NCBI RefSeq assembly: GCF_004331465.1
Contig: NZ_SJKB01000006.1
Span: 471,003-535,002 of the forward strand
Length of the DNA: 64,000 nucleotides
DNA from: Kribbella pittospori
GTDB lineage: Bacteria; Actinomycetota; Actinomycetes; Propionibacteriales; Kribbellaceae
Reading direction: 5' to 3'
Below, piece by piece: positions 28,560-37,926 of the stretch. Below the pieces are notes generated by a model. It was not told where the DNA came from and did not search any database. It was given only the letters and a program-made list of their open reading frames with translations. Made by a program: the position numbers and the translations under genes. The stretch's first letter is position 1. Each line of letters starts with the position of its first letter.

Positions 28560-29423
28560 TCAGCGCAGCCCCGCGAACAGATCGTCCTCGGGGAGTTCGG
28601 ACTCGACCACGCTCCGCGCCAACTCGAAGTCCTCGGTCGGCCAGGCCGCCTGGTGCACCTCCAGCGGCACGGTGAACCAGCCGCCGTCCGGGTCGATCTG
28701 GGTGGCGTGCGCGAGCAGCGCCTTGTCCCGGACCTCGAAGTACTCCGCGCACTCCACCCGGGTGGTGATCCGGCGCTCGTTCTCCGGGTCCGGCTTCCAG
28801 TCCTTCAGGCGATCGGCGTACGGCGACTCCAGGCCGCGCTCGATCATCGCGTCGTGCAGCGCCTTCATCCGCTCGTAGTGGAAGGTGTGGTGGTAGTACA
28901 GCTTCAGCGGCTGCCACGGCTCGCCGAGTTCCGGGTACGCGTCCTTGTCCCCGGCCGCCTCGAACGCGGCCACCGTGATCTGGTGGCACATCACGTGGTC
29001 CGGGTGCGGGTAGCCGCCGTTCTCGTCGTACGTCGTGACGACCTGCGGACGGAACTCGCGGATCAGCTTCACCAGCGGGGCCGCGGCGTCCTCCACCTTG
29101 AGCGCGCCGAAGCAGCCCTCCGGCAGGGGCGGCAGCGGGTCACCCTCGGGGAACCCGGAGTCCACCCAGCCGAGCCAGGTCTGCTCGATGCCGAGGATCT
29201 CGCGGGCCGTGTCCATCTCTTTGCGGCGGATCTCGGTGATGTTGGCCAGCACCTCCGGCCGGTCCATCTTCGGGTTCAGGATCGAACCCCGTTCCCCACC
29301 GGTGCACGTGGCCACCATGACCTCGACGCCCTCGGCCACGTACCGGGCGGTCGAAGCGGCCCCCTTGCTGGACTCGTCATCTGGGTGCGCATGCACATGC
29401 AACAACCGAAGATCTTCACTCAC
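28560..29423 (-). CDS. mca: Mycothiol S-conjugate amidase
   Basis: 287 aa, as in known Mca. A zinc amidase of the LmbE/PIG-L fold that cleaves mycothiol S-conjugates so that the mercapturic acid is exported: the actinobacterial detoxification route. Zinc motifs AHPDDESSKG near residue 12 and YPHPDHVMCH near 140. GTG at 29421-29423 (MSEDLRLLHVHAHPDDE); further upstream codons would run into the divergent gene. Marks the host as a mycothiol producer. Confidence 0.95.
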   Translation of the reverse strand: MSEDLRLLHVHAHPDDESSKGAASTARYVAEGVEVMVATCTGGERGSILNPKMDRPEVLANITEIRRKEMDTAREILGIEQTWLGWVDSGFPEGDPLPPLPEGCFGALKVEDAAAPLVKLIREFRPQVVTTYDENGGYPHPDHVMCHQITVAAFEAAGDKDAYPELGEPWQPLKLYYHHTFHYERMKALHDAMIERGLESPYADRLKDWKPDPENERRITTRVECAEYFEVRDKALLAHATQIDPDGGWFTVPLEVHQAAWPTEDFELARSVVESELPEDDLFAGLR

Positions 29424-29483
29424 AAGACACAATGGTCCTCCAACCCCGGGCCAAACCCACGACCGACCCCCTCTGGACTTCCC

Positions 29484-30065
29484 TTGACGGACCCCACCCC
29501 AACCAGCCACTCCACCCCACCCGACGCCACCGAAGCGGTGGATGACGGGGCTCTGGATAACACCACCTCGGCCGCAGCGGCCAGCAACCAGGCAGTGACG
29601 GGGCCGGCCGCATCCGCGCCGAGCTCAGGTGGGAGCGGGGATGGAGGAGGAAATGAGAGTTCAACAGCCGACCTCGATGCGCGGTATGGGCGGGGGCGGC
29701 GGTCTCGGCGGCCGTTGATCATTGGGGTGGTGGCTGTGGTGGCCGCGGCCGGGCTCGCGTGGCTGGCGTGGGCGGCGATCGTCGGATCGAATCCGCAGGT
29801 GACTTCGCGGTTGCTGCGGTTCGAGGTGACGTCGGCGACCACTGCGAAGGCGACCATCCAGGTGGACCGGACCAAGTCCGTGGAGGCGAACTGCCGGCTG
29901 CAGGCCAAGGCGGCCGACTTCTCCATCGTCGGCGAACTCACGCTGACCGTCCCGGCCGACTCGCCCAGGCACCAAACCCTGCCCGCGACGCTGACGACGC
30001 AACGCTCCGCAACCTCGGTGGTACTCATCGGCTGCACGACCGCGGACTCGCACCGGCCGCACTGA
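29484..30065 (+). CDS. DUF4307 membrane protein
   Basis: 193 aa: disordered Ser/Thr/Pro-rich N-terminus, DARYGRGRRSRR, one transmembrane helix (PLIIGVVAVVAAAGLAWLAW), then an extracytoplasmic beta domain with two conserved cysteines (ANCRLQ, LIGCTT). This matches the Rv1081c-like protein between mca and greA. The TTG start (MTDPTPTS) is inferred from the usual family N-terminus; no good ribosome site. Divergent from mca with 60 bp between. Confidence 0.75.
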   Translation: MTDPTPTSHSTPPDATEAVDDGALDNTTSAAAASNQAVTGPAASAPSSGGSGDGGGNESSTADLDARYGRGRRSRRPLIIGVVAVVAAAGLAWLAWAAIVGSNPQVTSRLLRFEVTSATTAKATIQVDRTKSVEANCRLQAKAADFSIVGELTLTVPADSPRHQTLPATLTTQRSATSVVLIGCTTADSHRPH

Positions 30066-30271
30066 CCTCCGGACGGTTGTCCGGCAACCGATTACCGGTC
30101 AGTTCGCCGGGATGTGGGAAGAACCACCAAGCAAACGGTTTCCCCGCGTTTGAGGCCTCGCAGAACTGTGGGGTTCTCCGCCGGATCTTGCTACGCTCAG
30201 TGGATTGGTCGCCGTCGACGACGGCGGCCAGCAGCTTTTCCTGCCCATCCCACCGACACAAGGAGCAGCCC

Positions 30272-30784
30272 GTGACGCAGAGGATCGATGAGGACAGCGT
30301 TGTCTGGCTGACGCAGGAGGGTTACGACCAGCTGAAGTCGGAGCTCGAGCACCTCAAGGGCCCCGCCCGTGCCGAGATCACGCAGCGCATCAGCGACGCC
30401 CGCGACGAGGGCGACCTGAAGGAGAACGGCGGGTACCACGCCGCCAAGGACGAGCAGGGCAAGATCGAGGCCCGGATCCGTCAGCTCGAGGACATGCTCC
30501 GCCGTGCCCGGGTCGGCGAGACCCCGAAGGCCGGCGGCAAGGTCGAGCCCGGCATGAAGGTGTCGATCAAGTTCGCCGGTGACGACGACGTCGAGACGTT
30601 CCTGCTCGGCTCCCGCGAACTGCTCGCCCTGGACGCCTCGGTCGACATCGACGTCTACTCGCCGCAGTCCCCGCTGGGCTCGGCGATCCTGGGCAAGAAG
30701 AAGGGCGACAAAGCGAGCTACGAGGCCCCGAACGGCAAGGACGTCACCGTCGAGATCGTCGCCGCCGAACCCTTCACCGGCTGA
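30272..30784 (+). CDS. greA: Transcription elongation factor GreA
   Basis: 170 aa: N-terminal coiled coil (WLTQEGYDQLKSELEHLK, DEGDLKENGGYHAAKDEQG with the acidic tip) and C-terminal FKBP-like domain (YSPQSPLGSAILGKKKGD). It rescues backtracked RNA polymerase by stimulating transcript cleavage. GTG start with AGGAG at 30261-30265. Followed by a strong terminator. Confidence 0.95.
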   Translation: MTQRIDEDSVVWLTQEGYDQLKSELEHLKGPARAEITQRISDARDEGDLKENGGYHAAKDEQGKIEARIRQLEDMLRRARVGETPKAGGKVEPGMKVSIKFAGDDDVETFLLGSRELLALDASVDIDVYSPQSPLGSAILGKKKGDKASYEAPNGKDVTVEIVAAEPFTG

Positions 30785-30805
30785 CCACCAGACACCCCCT
30801 CGCCC

Positions 30806-30838
30806 CGAGCGCCCCGGTGGAGTCCACCGGGGCGCTCG
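30806..30838. terminator. greA terminator
   Basis: Perfect 15-bp stem (30806-30820 with 30824-30838) and a 3-base loop, followed by ATTTCT; it lies between convergent greA and the VOC gene, so it can serve both. Confidence 0.85.
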
Positions 30839-30848
30839 CCATTTCTGC

Positions 30849-31283
30849 CTAGTGCACGGTTGGGGCGAAGAGCTCCAGCTGGATGTTGTCCTGGTCGCGG
30901 AAGACGAGGACCGAGGCGTACGGCTCGTCCGCGATCGGGGACTGGGTCAGTGGCTTGTCGGCGGTGTCCGCGCGGACCACGCCGTGGGCCTCGAGGTGGT
31001 CCTGCCACCGGGTGAGGTCGTCGCGGGAGCCGACCGCGAAGCCGGCGTGGTCGAGACCGGTCGTCGTCTCCTTGCACAGGCCGCCGTCGTTGGTGTCGTG
31101 GCGGTGCAGGGCGATCATCGGCTGATGATCCGCGTCGGCGAGGATGCGGCCGACGCCGCCTTGGTGCGGTACGTCCATCACCGGGTGGACGCCGAACACT
31201 TCGCCGTACCACTGGACGCTCGACTCCAGGTCGGTCACGGTCAGGGCCAGGTGATGCAGTCTGGGCTGGGTGACAGTGGACAT
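30849..31283 (-). CDS. VOC (glyoxalase) family protein
   Basis: 144 aa with two beta-alpha-beta-beta-beta repeats: LHHLALTVTDLESSVQWYGEVFG, LDHAGFAVGSRDDLTRWQDHL and VFRDQDNIQLELFAP, with metal-ligand His and Glu positions. Glyoxalase/dioxygenase superfamily; it could bind or modify a xenobiotic. It lies 15 bp after a TetR gene and downstream of an ABC exporter, so a drug-response role is plausible. Confidence 0.82.
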   Translation of the reverse strand: MSTVTQPRLHHLALTVTDLESSVQWYGEVFGVHPVMDVPHQGGVGRILADADHQPMIALHRHDTNDGGLCKETTTGLDHAGFAVGSRDDLTRWQDHLEAHGVVRADTADKPLTQSPIADEPYASVLVFRDQDNIQLELFAPTVH

Positions 31284-31298
31284 GATTCCCCCTCGGGA

Positions 31299-31910
31299 TT
31301 ACACGGATTCCCCGCTCGCGTACTGAGCCAGGAACATCCGGGTGACGTCGTCGACGAGGCCGCTCCACCGGTCGCCGCCAGGGTCGTTGGAGACCTGCTG
31401 GTCGACCAGACCGGTGGTGATCGCGGTCCAGATGTCGAGCTGACGTTGATCGTGCACGCCGTTGCGTGCGAGGAGCTCGCGGGTCCTCTCCAGGGCGGCG
31501 ACGGCGAGCTCGTACGACTCGGGCGACGGCGTGAAGCCGGGCACCGAGTGCTGGAACAGCAGCTGGTACCGGGGAATGTCGGACACGCAGAACGTGACGA
31601 AGGCGCGTGCCTCGGTCAGCAGGTCCTCGGCCGGCTGGTCCGTCACCGGCAGCGTGGCCTTCAGGTCGAGGAACGCCTGCGCGCCCTGCGCGAACATCGC
31701 GTCCAGAATCGCGTTCTTGGACTCGAAGTACGCGTAGAGCGTAGGCGTGGTGACGCCGGCCCGGCGGGCCAGCTCGCGCAGGGACAACGCGGCCAGCCCT
31801 TGCTCGCGGACCAGCTCCCACGCGGCCGCGAGCACCGAGGCGCGGGCGTTCTCCCGCCGCGCCTCCCGCCAGTTCCCCTGTTCCTTTAACACAGTTCGAA
31901 TTATTTGCAC
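31299..31910 (-). CDS. TetR family transcriptional regulator
   Basis: Up to 203 aa. N-terminal helix-turn-helix: VLAAAWELVREQGLAALSLRELARRAGVTTPTLYAYFESKNAIL, with a C-terminal ligand domain of TetR_C_33 type. The start is uncertain: GTG at 31910 or GTG at 31892; the region contains the rare codon TTA. It lies 39 bp after the ABC permease on the same strand and may regulate the exporter operon and, through the twin sites at 33872-33921, the divergent MFS gene. Confidence 0.85.
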   Translation of the reverse strand: MQIIRTVLKEQGNWREARRENARASVLAAAWELVREQGLAALSLRELARRAGVTTPTLYAYFESKNAILDAMFAQGAQAFLDLKATLPVTDQPAEDLLTEARAFVTFCVSDIPRYQLLFQHSVPGFTPSPESYELAVAALERTRELLARNGVHDQRQLDIWTAITTGLVDQQVSNDPGGDRWSGLVDDVTRMFLAQYASGESV

Positions 31911-31949
31911 GCTGTATAAGCCATGTCAATGACTCAACAGCTCAAGGAC

Positions 31950-32795
31950 TCAGCGGCTGGTGGCGCTGCGGTACTTCCGGACGGCCAGCGGCGCGAAGAC
32001 AGCGATGATCGCGGCGCACCAGATCAGGGACAGCCACACCGGATGCTGCGCGGGGAATCCGTCCGGGCTGGCGAAGGGTGACGGATTGCCGAACAGGTGA
32101 CGGCAGGCGGCAACGATGGAGGAGATCGGGTTCCACTCGGCGACCGGTTGCAGTCCGCTGGGCAGGTTGGGCGTCGGAACGAACGCGTTGGACAGGAAGG
32201 TCAACGGGAACAGCCAGATCAGTCCTGCCGACGCCGCCACCTCGGGGCTGCCGACGGACAGACCGATGAGCGCACCGACCCAGAGCATCGCGAACGCGAA
32301 CAACAGCAGGATCCCGAACGCCGCCAGCGCCTGGCCGAAACCGTGGTGCCAGCGCCAGCCGACGATGAAGCCGCAGATCACCATCACCAGCATCACGAAC
32401 GCGTTGAACACCACGTCCCCGACGACCCGTCCGGCGATCACGCCGGACCGCGCCATCGGCAGCGACCGGAACCGGTCGATCAGGCCCTTCGACATGTCGT
32501 CGGCCAGCCCGACACTCGCCGACGCGACCGCGAACGCCATCGTCTGCGCGAAGATCCCGGCCATCAGGAACTCCCGGTACGCCCGCGGACCCGGGAAGCC
32601 GGGGATCGGGATCGCGTTGCCGAACACGTACGCGAACAGCAGCACGAACATGATCGGCTGGATCGTCGCGTAGATCAGCATGTCCGGCGTCCGCGGGATC
32701 CGCTTCAGCGTTCGCCACGCCAGGACACCGGCATCGGAGATCGCCCGCCCGAGCGGGTTCACCTTGCCCGGGTCGTCGATGTCCGCCGCACTCAT
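31950..32795 (-). CDS. ABC-2 type exporter permease (DrrB-like)
   Basis: 281 aa with six transmembrane segments; MLIYATIQPIMFVLLFAYVFG and the AMARSGVIAGR-type loop (RSLPMARSGVIAGR) are typical of daunorubicin-resistance permeases. It pairs with the ATPase at 32792 (4-bp ATGA overlap). Exports hydrophobic compounds by family inference. Confidence 0.88.
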   Translation of the reverse strand: MSAADIDDPGKVNPLGRAISDAGVLAWRTLKRIPRTPDMLIYATIQPIMFVLLFAYVFGNAIPIPGFPGPRAYREFLMAGIFAQTMAFAVASASVGLADDMSKGLIDRFRSLPMARSGVIAGRVVGDVVFNAFVMLVMVICGFIVGWRWHHGFGQALAAFGILLLFAFAMLWVGALIGLSVGSPEVAASAGLIWLFPLTFLSNAFVPTPNLPSGLQPVAEWNPISSIVAACRHLFGNPSPFASPDGFPAQHPVWLSLIWCAAIIAVFAPLAVRKYRSATSR

Positions 32796-33772
32796 GACTC
32801 TTCCTCCTTCTGCTCGGCCTCATGCCCGGTCAGGGTGAGGAACACGTCGTCCAGGGTCGGCCGCCGCAACCCGATGTCGGCGATCCTGACGCCGCCCGCG
32901 TCGAGGGTCCGGATCACCTCGACCAGCGCGCTCGATCCACCCGGCGCCGGCACGGTGATCCGGCGCGTGTGCTCGTCCTTCGTGGCGGAGTCCGGCTCGC
33001 TGATGTCGAGCGAGCCGATGAGCAACTCGAGCGCCCGTGTGGTCTCCGCCGGGTCGTGAACGACGACCTCGATCCGCTCACCGCCCACCTTCGCCTTGAG
33101 CTCGTCCGCCGTACCGCGGGCGATCACCGAGCCGTGGTCGACGACCACGATGCTGTCCGCGAGCTCGTCGGCCTCTTCCAGGTACTGCGTCGTGAGCAGG
33201 ATCGTGACGCCCTCGCGGACCCGGTCGCGGATGATCTGCCACAGGTCGAGCCGGCTCCGCGGGTCGAGCCCGGTGGTCGGCTCATCGAGGAACAGCACCC
33301 GCGGGTGGGCGATCAGCGAACCGGCCAGGTCGAGCCGGCGGCGCATGCCACCCGAGTACGTCTTCAGCGTCCGGTCCGCGGCGTCGGTGAGGTCGAAGAT
33401 CTCGAGCAGTTCGTCGGCCCGCTGCTTCGCCTGCTGACTGCTCAGCCGGTACAGCCGGCCGAACATCCACAGGTTCTCCCGGCCGGTCAGCAGTTCGTCG
33501 ACGGCGGCGTACTGTCCGGAGAGTCCGACCAGTGAGCGGACGCGGTCTGCCTCCTTGACCACGTCATGGCCGAGCACGCGGGCTGTGCCCTGGTCGGGCT
33601 TCAGCAGTGTGGTCAGCACGCGGACCGCCGTGGTCTTGCCCGCTCCGTTCGGCCCGAGCAGGCCGAGCACCGTGCCTTCCGGAATCTCGAGGTCGATCCC
33701 GTCGAGCGCCTTGACGGGGTCCTTCCTGGTCCTGAATGTCTTCACGAGGCCGGTCGCCTCGACAGCAGCCAT
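32792..33772 (-). CDS. ABC exporter ATP-binding protein (DrrA-like)
   Basis: 326 aa. Walker A GLLGPNGAGKTTAVRVL, signature YSGGMRRRLDLAGSL, Walker B VLFLDEPTTGLDPRSR, and the ~90-residue C-terminal extension found in DrrA proteins, ending RRPTLDDVFLTLTGHEAEQ. ATG at 33772 preceded by AGGGGGAT. First gene of the set ATPase - permease - TetR - VOC. Confidence 0.92.
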   Translation of the reverse strand: MAAVEATGLVKTFRTRKDPVKALDGIDLEIPEGTVLGLLGPNGAGKTTAVRVLTTLLKPDQGTARVLGHDVVKEADRVRSLVGLSGQYAAVDELLTGRENLWMFGRLYRLSSQQAKQRADELLEIFDLTDAADRTLKTYSGGMRRRLDLAGSLIAHPRVLFLDEPTTGLDPRSRLDLWQIIRDRVREGVTILLTTQYLEEADELADSIVVVDHGSVIARGTADELKAKVGGERIEVVVHDPAETTRALELLIGSLDISEPDSATKDEHTRRITVPAPGGSSALVEVIRTLDAGGVRIADIGLRRPTLDDVFLTLTGHEAEQKEEES

Positions 33773-33871
33773 TCCGTCGATCCCCCTTCTGGATGTGACG
33801 CAGGCCACCATCCTGACCGACGCTTCCGACACTTTCGACACTTTTGTTGCCGATCTATTTTCAGGCTCAGG

Positions 33872-33936
33872 TTGAGTCGACCAGACTCAACTTTGTTGAT
33901 AGTTGAGTCGACAGGACTCAAGTCTCGGCCTAGCGT
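33872..33936. promoter_or_regulatory. Twin 19-bp operators and MFS promoter
   Basis: TTGAGTCGACCAGACTCAA (33872-33890) and TTGAGTCGACAGGACTCAA (33903-33921) are near-perfect palindromes with centres 31 bp apart (about three helix turns). The second covers a -35 (TCGACA, 33908-33913); 17 bp later is TAGCGT (33931-33936), six bases before the MFS ATG. Half-sites (GACTCAA) also occur at about 31930, in front of the TetR gene, which points to that TetR protein as the binder. Confidence 0.75.
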
Positions 33937-33942
33937 CGCGGC

Positions 33943-35199
33943 ATGGCCTCCCGGAGCATCCTCAGACACCCCGATTTCCGCCGGTTGTGGATCGCTGATC
34001 TGCTCAGTCAGCTCGGCAGCCGCCTGAGCATGATCGCGATCCCGCTGCTCGCCGTTCTCACCCTCGACGCGTCCACGCTCCAGGTCTCGCTTCTGAGGAC
34101 CTGCGAGACGGCCGCCTGGCTACTACTCGGACTGTTCGCCGGTGCCTGGGTCGACCGGATCCGATGTCTCCCGGTCCTCGTGTACGCCGATCTGGGCCGG
34201 GCACTGCTCTTCGCGACGATCCCGGTCGCCGCCTGGTTCGGCGTACTGAGTCTCACGCAGTTGTACGTCGTACTCGTGCTGACCGGCGTACTCACGGTGC
34301 TGTTCGAGGTAGCGCACAGCACTTACCCGCCTCGGCTGCTGGATCCTGAGCAACTGCTGCCCGGCAACGCCAAGCTGGCGGCCAACCACTCCATCGGCGC
34401 AGTGATCGGCGCGGGCGCGGGCGGCGTACTCGTGCAATGGCTCGGCGCGGCAGTCACTATCGGCGTGGACGCTCTGAGCTTCCTGTGGTCCGCACTGTGG
34501 CTCCGCTCGATCCGTACGCCGGAAGCAGCGCCGGCCAAAGCGGACCGGCCGAGCCTGAAGCGAGAGATCGCGGAGGGGATGCGGTACGTCTTCGGCCACC
34601 CGCTGCTGCGGCCGATGGCACTCAACACGGCGACAACGATGCTGTTCCAGGCAGCCGCCGGCGCGATCATGATCGTCTACCTGGTCCGCGAGGTTCACCT
34701 GCTGCCGGGCACCATCGGTGTACTGAGCATGATCGGCCTCGGCGGAGCGATCGTCGCGTCAGGCGTCACCGAGAAGATCAGCAACAGGTACGGCGACGCC
34801 CGCACGCTGCTGCTCGCGTCCACGGGCATCGGCGTCGCGTTCACCCTGCAGGCGCTGACCGCACCGGGCTGGCAGGTCAGCTGGTACGTCGTCTCGATGT
34901 TGCTCGCCGGCTTCTGCATCATCGTCTGCTACATCCTGCAGGTGAGCACCCGGCAGCGCGTCTGCCCACCAGAACTGCAGGGCCGCGTCAGCGCCACCAT
35001 GAGCTTCGTCAGCTGGGGCGCCGCTCCGGTCGGCAGTCTGCTGGGCGGTGCGCTCGGTACGGCGTTCGGGTTGCACGCGACCTTGTGGATCGCCGGTCTG
35101 GCGGCACTGGCCGGCAACGCGTTCCTCTACTTCTCGCCGTTCCGCACCTTGCGCACCGTCCCGGCCACGCAGTCTGCCGATCAGTCGGAGGCGATCTGA
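33943..35199 (+). CDS. MFS transporter (MdfA/enterobactin-exporter type)
   Basis: 418 aa, 12 transmembrane segments: LRHPDFRRLWIADLLSQLGSRLSMIAIPLLA at the start, FAGAWVDRIRCLPVLVYADLGRAL in the loop 2-3 region, and a central cytoplasmic loop near RPSLKREIAEGMRYV. Family members export siderophores or drugs. The start is leaderless by geometry and the promoter carries the twin operators. The 3' end overlaps the next gene by 19 bp, convergent. Confidence 0.88.
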   Translation: MASRSILRHPDFRRLWIADLLSQLGSRLSMIAIPLLAVLTLDASTLQVSLLRTCETAAWLLLGLFAGAWVDRIRCLPVLVYADLGRALLFATIPVAAWFGVLSLTQLYVVLVLTGVLTVLFEVAHSTYPPRLLDPEQLLPGNAKLAANHSIGAVIGAGAGGVLVQWLGAAVTIGVDALSFLWSALWLRSIRTPEAAPAKADRPSLKREIAEGMRYVFGHPLLRPMALNTATTMLFQAAAGAIMIVYLVREVHLLPGTIGVLSMIGLGGAIVASGVTEKISNRYGDARTLLLASTGIGVAFTLQALTAPGWQVSWYVVSMLLAGFCIIVCYILQVSTRQRVCPPELQGRVSATMSFVSWGAAPVGSLLGGALGTAFGLHATLWIAGLAALAGNAFLYFSPFRTLRTVPATQSADQSEAI

Positions 35200-36269
35200 G
35201 CCGTGCCGACGAGTACCTCGACGTCGAGGGCGGCGCGACCGCGGCCGATCTCCACGTCCTTGGACTGGCCGGAGACCGCGCCGGTCCAGGTGACGCGGCC
35301 AAGCTGGGCCTCGGTGTGGACGCGGACGTCGGAGCCGCGGCGCAGCGCGACGTTCGCGGTGCCCGACTCGACCCGGACGCGGGACCGGCCCTTGGTGATC
35401 TGGGCGTCCAGGTTGGCGGAGCCGGCCTGGACGAGCAGGTCGATCGGGCCGTCCACATCCGAGACCTTCGCCGTACCGGCGGTGACGCGGACCCGGCTCA
35501 GTCCGGGCAGGCGCTCGGCGTGGACGCTGCCACCCGTCACCTCGACCTCGACCTGCAGGCCGGGGTTGACCCGGATGGACAGTTCCTTGGCGAGGCCGTT
35601 CACGTGCGACTTCAGGTCGGTCGGGTTGCGCAGCATGCTGAACCCGTCGATCGAGACGCCCATGTCGCCTTCGCTGCTGATCGCGAGAGTGTCGCCGTCC
35701 CGCTTGATCACGTGCGGCCCGTCCACCGCGACCCCGTTGACGGCCGGCTCACCGATCAACCGCACCCGGCGTCCGATCGCCCGCACCGTCACCCGCTGCA
35801 CGCCCGCCGGCATCGGAACGTTGCTGTGCTCCTCCTCGACCTCTTCAACCTCTTCGAGTTCCTCGGAACCGGAGTTCTCAGAAGTCACGGGGCTCTCGGC
35901 CGGAGCTTCGTCGACCACGCTGTCCTGCACGCCGTTTCCGGCGGCAGCATGCCGACCGCCTGGCGTCGCGGCGGCCTCGCCACCATTCACGGCGCCCTCC
36001 GGTGCGGCCGCGTCGGCGGCGTCCGGAGCGTCCACCACATCGGCCCAGACCGACGTGGACGGGAGGTCCTCCGCCGCCGGCCACTCCGTGGACGGCGCGT
36101 CCTTGGCTGAGTCAACCGGAGGCGTTGGCGCCGGCTCGTCAGCCTCGGAGGTCGTCGGGGCCTGAATGGCGGCGATCAGGGTGGTGGCTTCCTCAGGTGA
36201 GAGGTGGCCCTTGGCGACCCGGTCGAGGACGTCCTTGACCCGCCGGTCGTAATCGCTCTGGTTGCTCAT
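35181..36269 (-). CDS. SHOCT-like/DUF4097 protein
   Basis: 362 aa. N-terminal helix-rich segment (YDRRVKDVLDRVAKGHLSPEEATTLIAAI), an acidic, Ala-rich linker with a Glu-rich run (about residues 45-150), then a repetitive beta-helix domain of the DUF4097 adhesin-like type from about 150 to the end (VRVTAGTAKVSDVDGPIDLLVQAGSANL). Likely cytoplasmic; function unknown. ATG preceded by GGGGG. Confidence 0.72.
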   Translation of the reverse strand: MSNQSDYDRRVKDVLDRVAKGHLSPEEATTLIAAIQAPTTSEADEPAPTPPVDSAKDAPSTEWPAAEDLPSTSVWADVVDAPDAADAAAPEGAVNGGEAAATPGGRHAAAGNGVQDSVVDEAPAESPVTSENSGSEELEEVEEVEEEHSNVPMPAGVQRVTVRAIGRRVRLIGEPAVNGVAVDGPHVIKRDGDTLAISSEGDMGVSIDGFSMLRNPTDLKSHVNGLAKELSIRVNPGLQVEVEVTGGSVHAERLPGLSRVRVTAGTAKVSDVDGPIDLLVQAGSANLDAQITKGRSRVRVESGTANVALRRGSDVRVHTEAQLGRVTWTGAVSGQSKDVEIGRGRAALDVEVLVGTAQIASD

Positions 36270-36396
36270 GCCCCCAGTCCAGCATCCCGTTGGGTCGAAA
36301 CCAATCCGGGATCGCCCGGAATCCTCTCGGAACACAGCGGTGCGGATCCCGGGGAGTAGCCCGCGACCCGCACCTGCTGTTCTCTCTATAACCGCA

Positions 36397-36413
36397 CAGC
36401 CCGGACAGGGCTG
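36397..36413. terminator. Short hairpin after the MFS gene
   Basis: CAGCCC (36397-36402) and GGGCTG (36408-36413) with a 5-base loop, seven bases past the MFS stop. Confidence 0.45.
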
Positions 36414-36420
36414 GTTGTTG

Positions 36421-37920
36421 TCACGCGGCCGGGGTCATCTCCTCCGCGGCCAGTTCGTCCTGTACGGCGGCCAGCTCGGCAGCCTCCGCCTCCTCAGCGG
36501 CCCGCCGACTGCGCAGACCACGCAGACCGGTCAGCGCCACCACCAGTCCGAGCGCGGCGATCCCAGTCACCACAGCCAGACCCGGCTTGTACGCCGACAA
36601 CATCCCGGCCGAAGTGGTCACACCGTCCGACTTGCTGCTGATCACCGCGGTCACGATCGCGAGGACCACGGCGCCACCGACCTGGTTGGAGGTGTTGAAC
36701 AGTCCGGACGCCAACCCCTGCTCGTGGTCCGGGACCCCGGACACGGCCTGGATGTTCAGCGCCGGGAACCCGATCGCGAACCCGAGACCGAGGAGCAGGA
36801 TCGTCGGGAACACGGTCGAGAAGTACGCCGACTCCGGGCCGATCCGCAGCGACAGGGCGTACCCGACGACGAACAGCGCCATCGACGCGATGATCATCGT
36901 CTCGGTGCCGAGCCGGTCGGCCAGCTTGCCCGCGTTCGGCGACAGGGTCGCGACCAGCAGACCGGCGGGCAAGAAGGCCAGCGCGGTCTGGAACGACGAC
37001 CAGCCGAGCAGGTTCTGCAGGTACATGGTGCCGATCAGCTGGAAGGCGACGTACGCGCCGAAGACGGTCAGGATGGCCAGGTTCGCCCGGCGGAGTGAGG
37101 CGTTGCGCAGGATGCCGAGCCGGACCAGGGGGTGCTTCGACCGGAGTTCGATCGCGACGAAGCCGGCCAGCAGGACGATCGCGAGCGCGAACATCCCGAA
37201 GGTCTGCACCGACACCCACCCGGCGTGCTCGGCGCCGACCACGGCGTACACCAGGGAAAGCATGCCGCCGGTGACGGTGACCGCGCCGGGGACGTCGTAC
37301 CCGCCGGAGGCGTTGTCGCGCGGGCTGTTCGGGATCAGCTTGATCGCGAACAGCAGCACGATCAGGGCGACCGGGCCGGGCATCAGGAAGGTCCAGCGCC
37401 AGCCGACCTCGGTCAGTGCGCCACCCAGGATCAGGCCCATCGAGAAGCCGCTGGCGGCGCAGGTGGTGAAGATGCTGAGGGCACGGTTACGGTCCGGGCC
37501 CTCGTGGAAGGTCGTGGTGATGATGGAGAGCGCGGCCGGCGCGGTGAACGCGGCGGCGACGCCCTTGACGAACCGCGCGGCGATGAGCAGTTCGGGGTTC
37601 GTGGCCAGCGAGCTCAGCATGGAGACCACGGCGAACACGGCCAGAGCGATCAGGAAGACGCGGCGCCGGCCGAGCAGGTCGGCAGTCCGGCCGCCGAGCA
37701 GCAGCAGGCCGCCGTACCCGAGCACATAGCCGGTCACGACCCACTGCAGGGAAGAGAGCGAGACGCCCAGGTCGGCGCCGATGGACGGCAGGGACATGCC
37801 GACCATGGACACGTCCAGGCCGTCGAGGAAGATCACGCCGCAGACCACCAGGAGGGCGCCCCACAGGCGCGCGTCCCAAGTCATCCGGGCCGGTGATGTG
37901 GTGTGCGTTGTCTGTGTCAC
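36421..37920 (-). CDS. MFS drug transporter, DHA2 (14-segment) family
   Basis: 499 aa. WGALLVVCGVIFLDGLDVSMVGMSLPSIGADLG and VTGYVLGYGGLLLLGGRTADLLGRRRVF (motif A), RFVKGVAAAFTAPAALSIITTTF (motif C region). Multidrug proton antiporter by family. GTG start with TAGTCT exactly six bases upstream, so leaderless. Divergent from a MarR gene across three copies of an ATGCGYKTGCAT operator. Confidence 0.9.
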   Translation of the reverse strand: MTQTTHTTSPARMTWDARLWGALLVVCGVIFLDGLDVSMVGMSLPSIGADLGVSLSSLQWVVTGYVLGYGGLLLLGGRTADLLGRRRVFLIALAVFAVVSMLSSLATNPELLIAARFVKGVAAAFTAPAALSIITTTFHEGPDRNRALSIFTTCAASGFSMGLILGGALTEVGWRWTFLMPGPVALIVLLFAIKLIPNSPRDNASGGYDVPGAVTVTGGMLSLVYAVVGAEHAGWVSVQTFGMFALAIVLLAGFVAIELRSKHPLVRLGILRNASLRRANLAILTVFGAYVAFQLIGTMYLQNLLGWSSFQTALAFLPAGLLVATLSPNAGKLADRLGTETMIIASMALFVVGYALSLRIGPESAYFSTVFPTILLLGLGFAIGFPALNIQAVSGVPDHEQGLASGLFNTSNQVGGAVVLAIVTAVISSKSDGVTTSAGMLSAYKPGLAVVTGIAALGLVVALTGLRGLRSRRAAEEAEAAELAAVQDELAAEEMTPAA

Positions 37921-37926
37921 GAGGGG

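Noticed and set aside
28182..29483. Long N-terminal extension of the DUF4307 gene
   Set aside because: It would run antisense through mca and the 95-aa gene; the family N-terminus begins near 29484.
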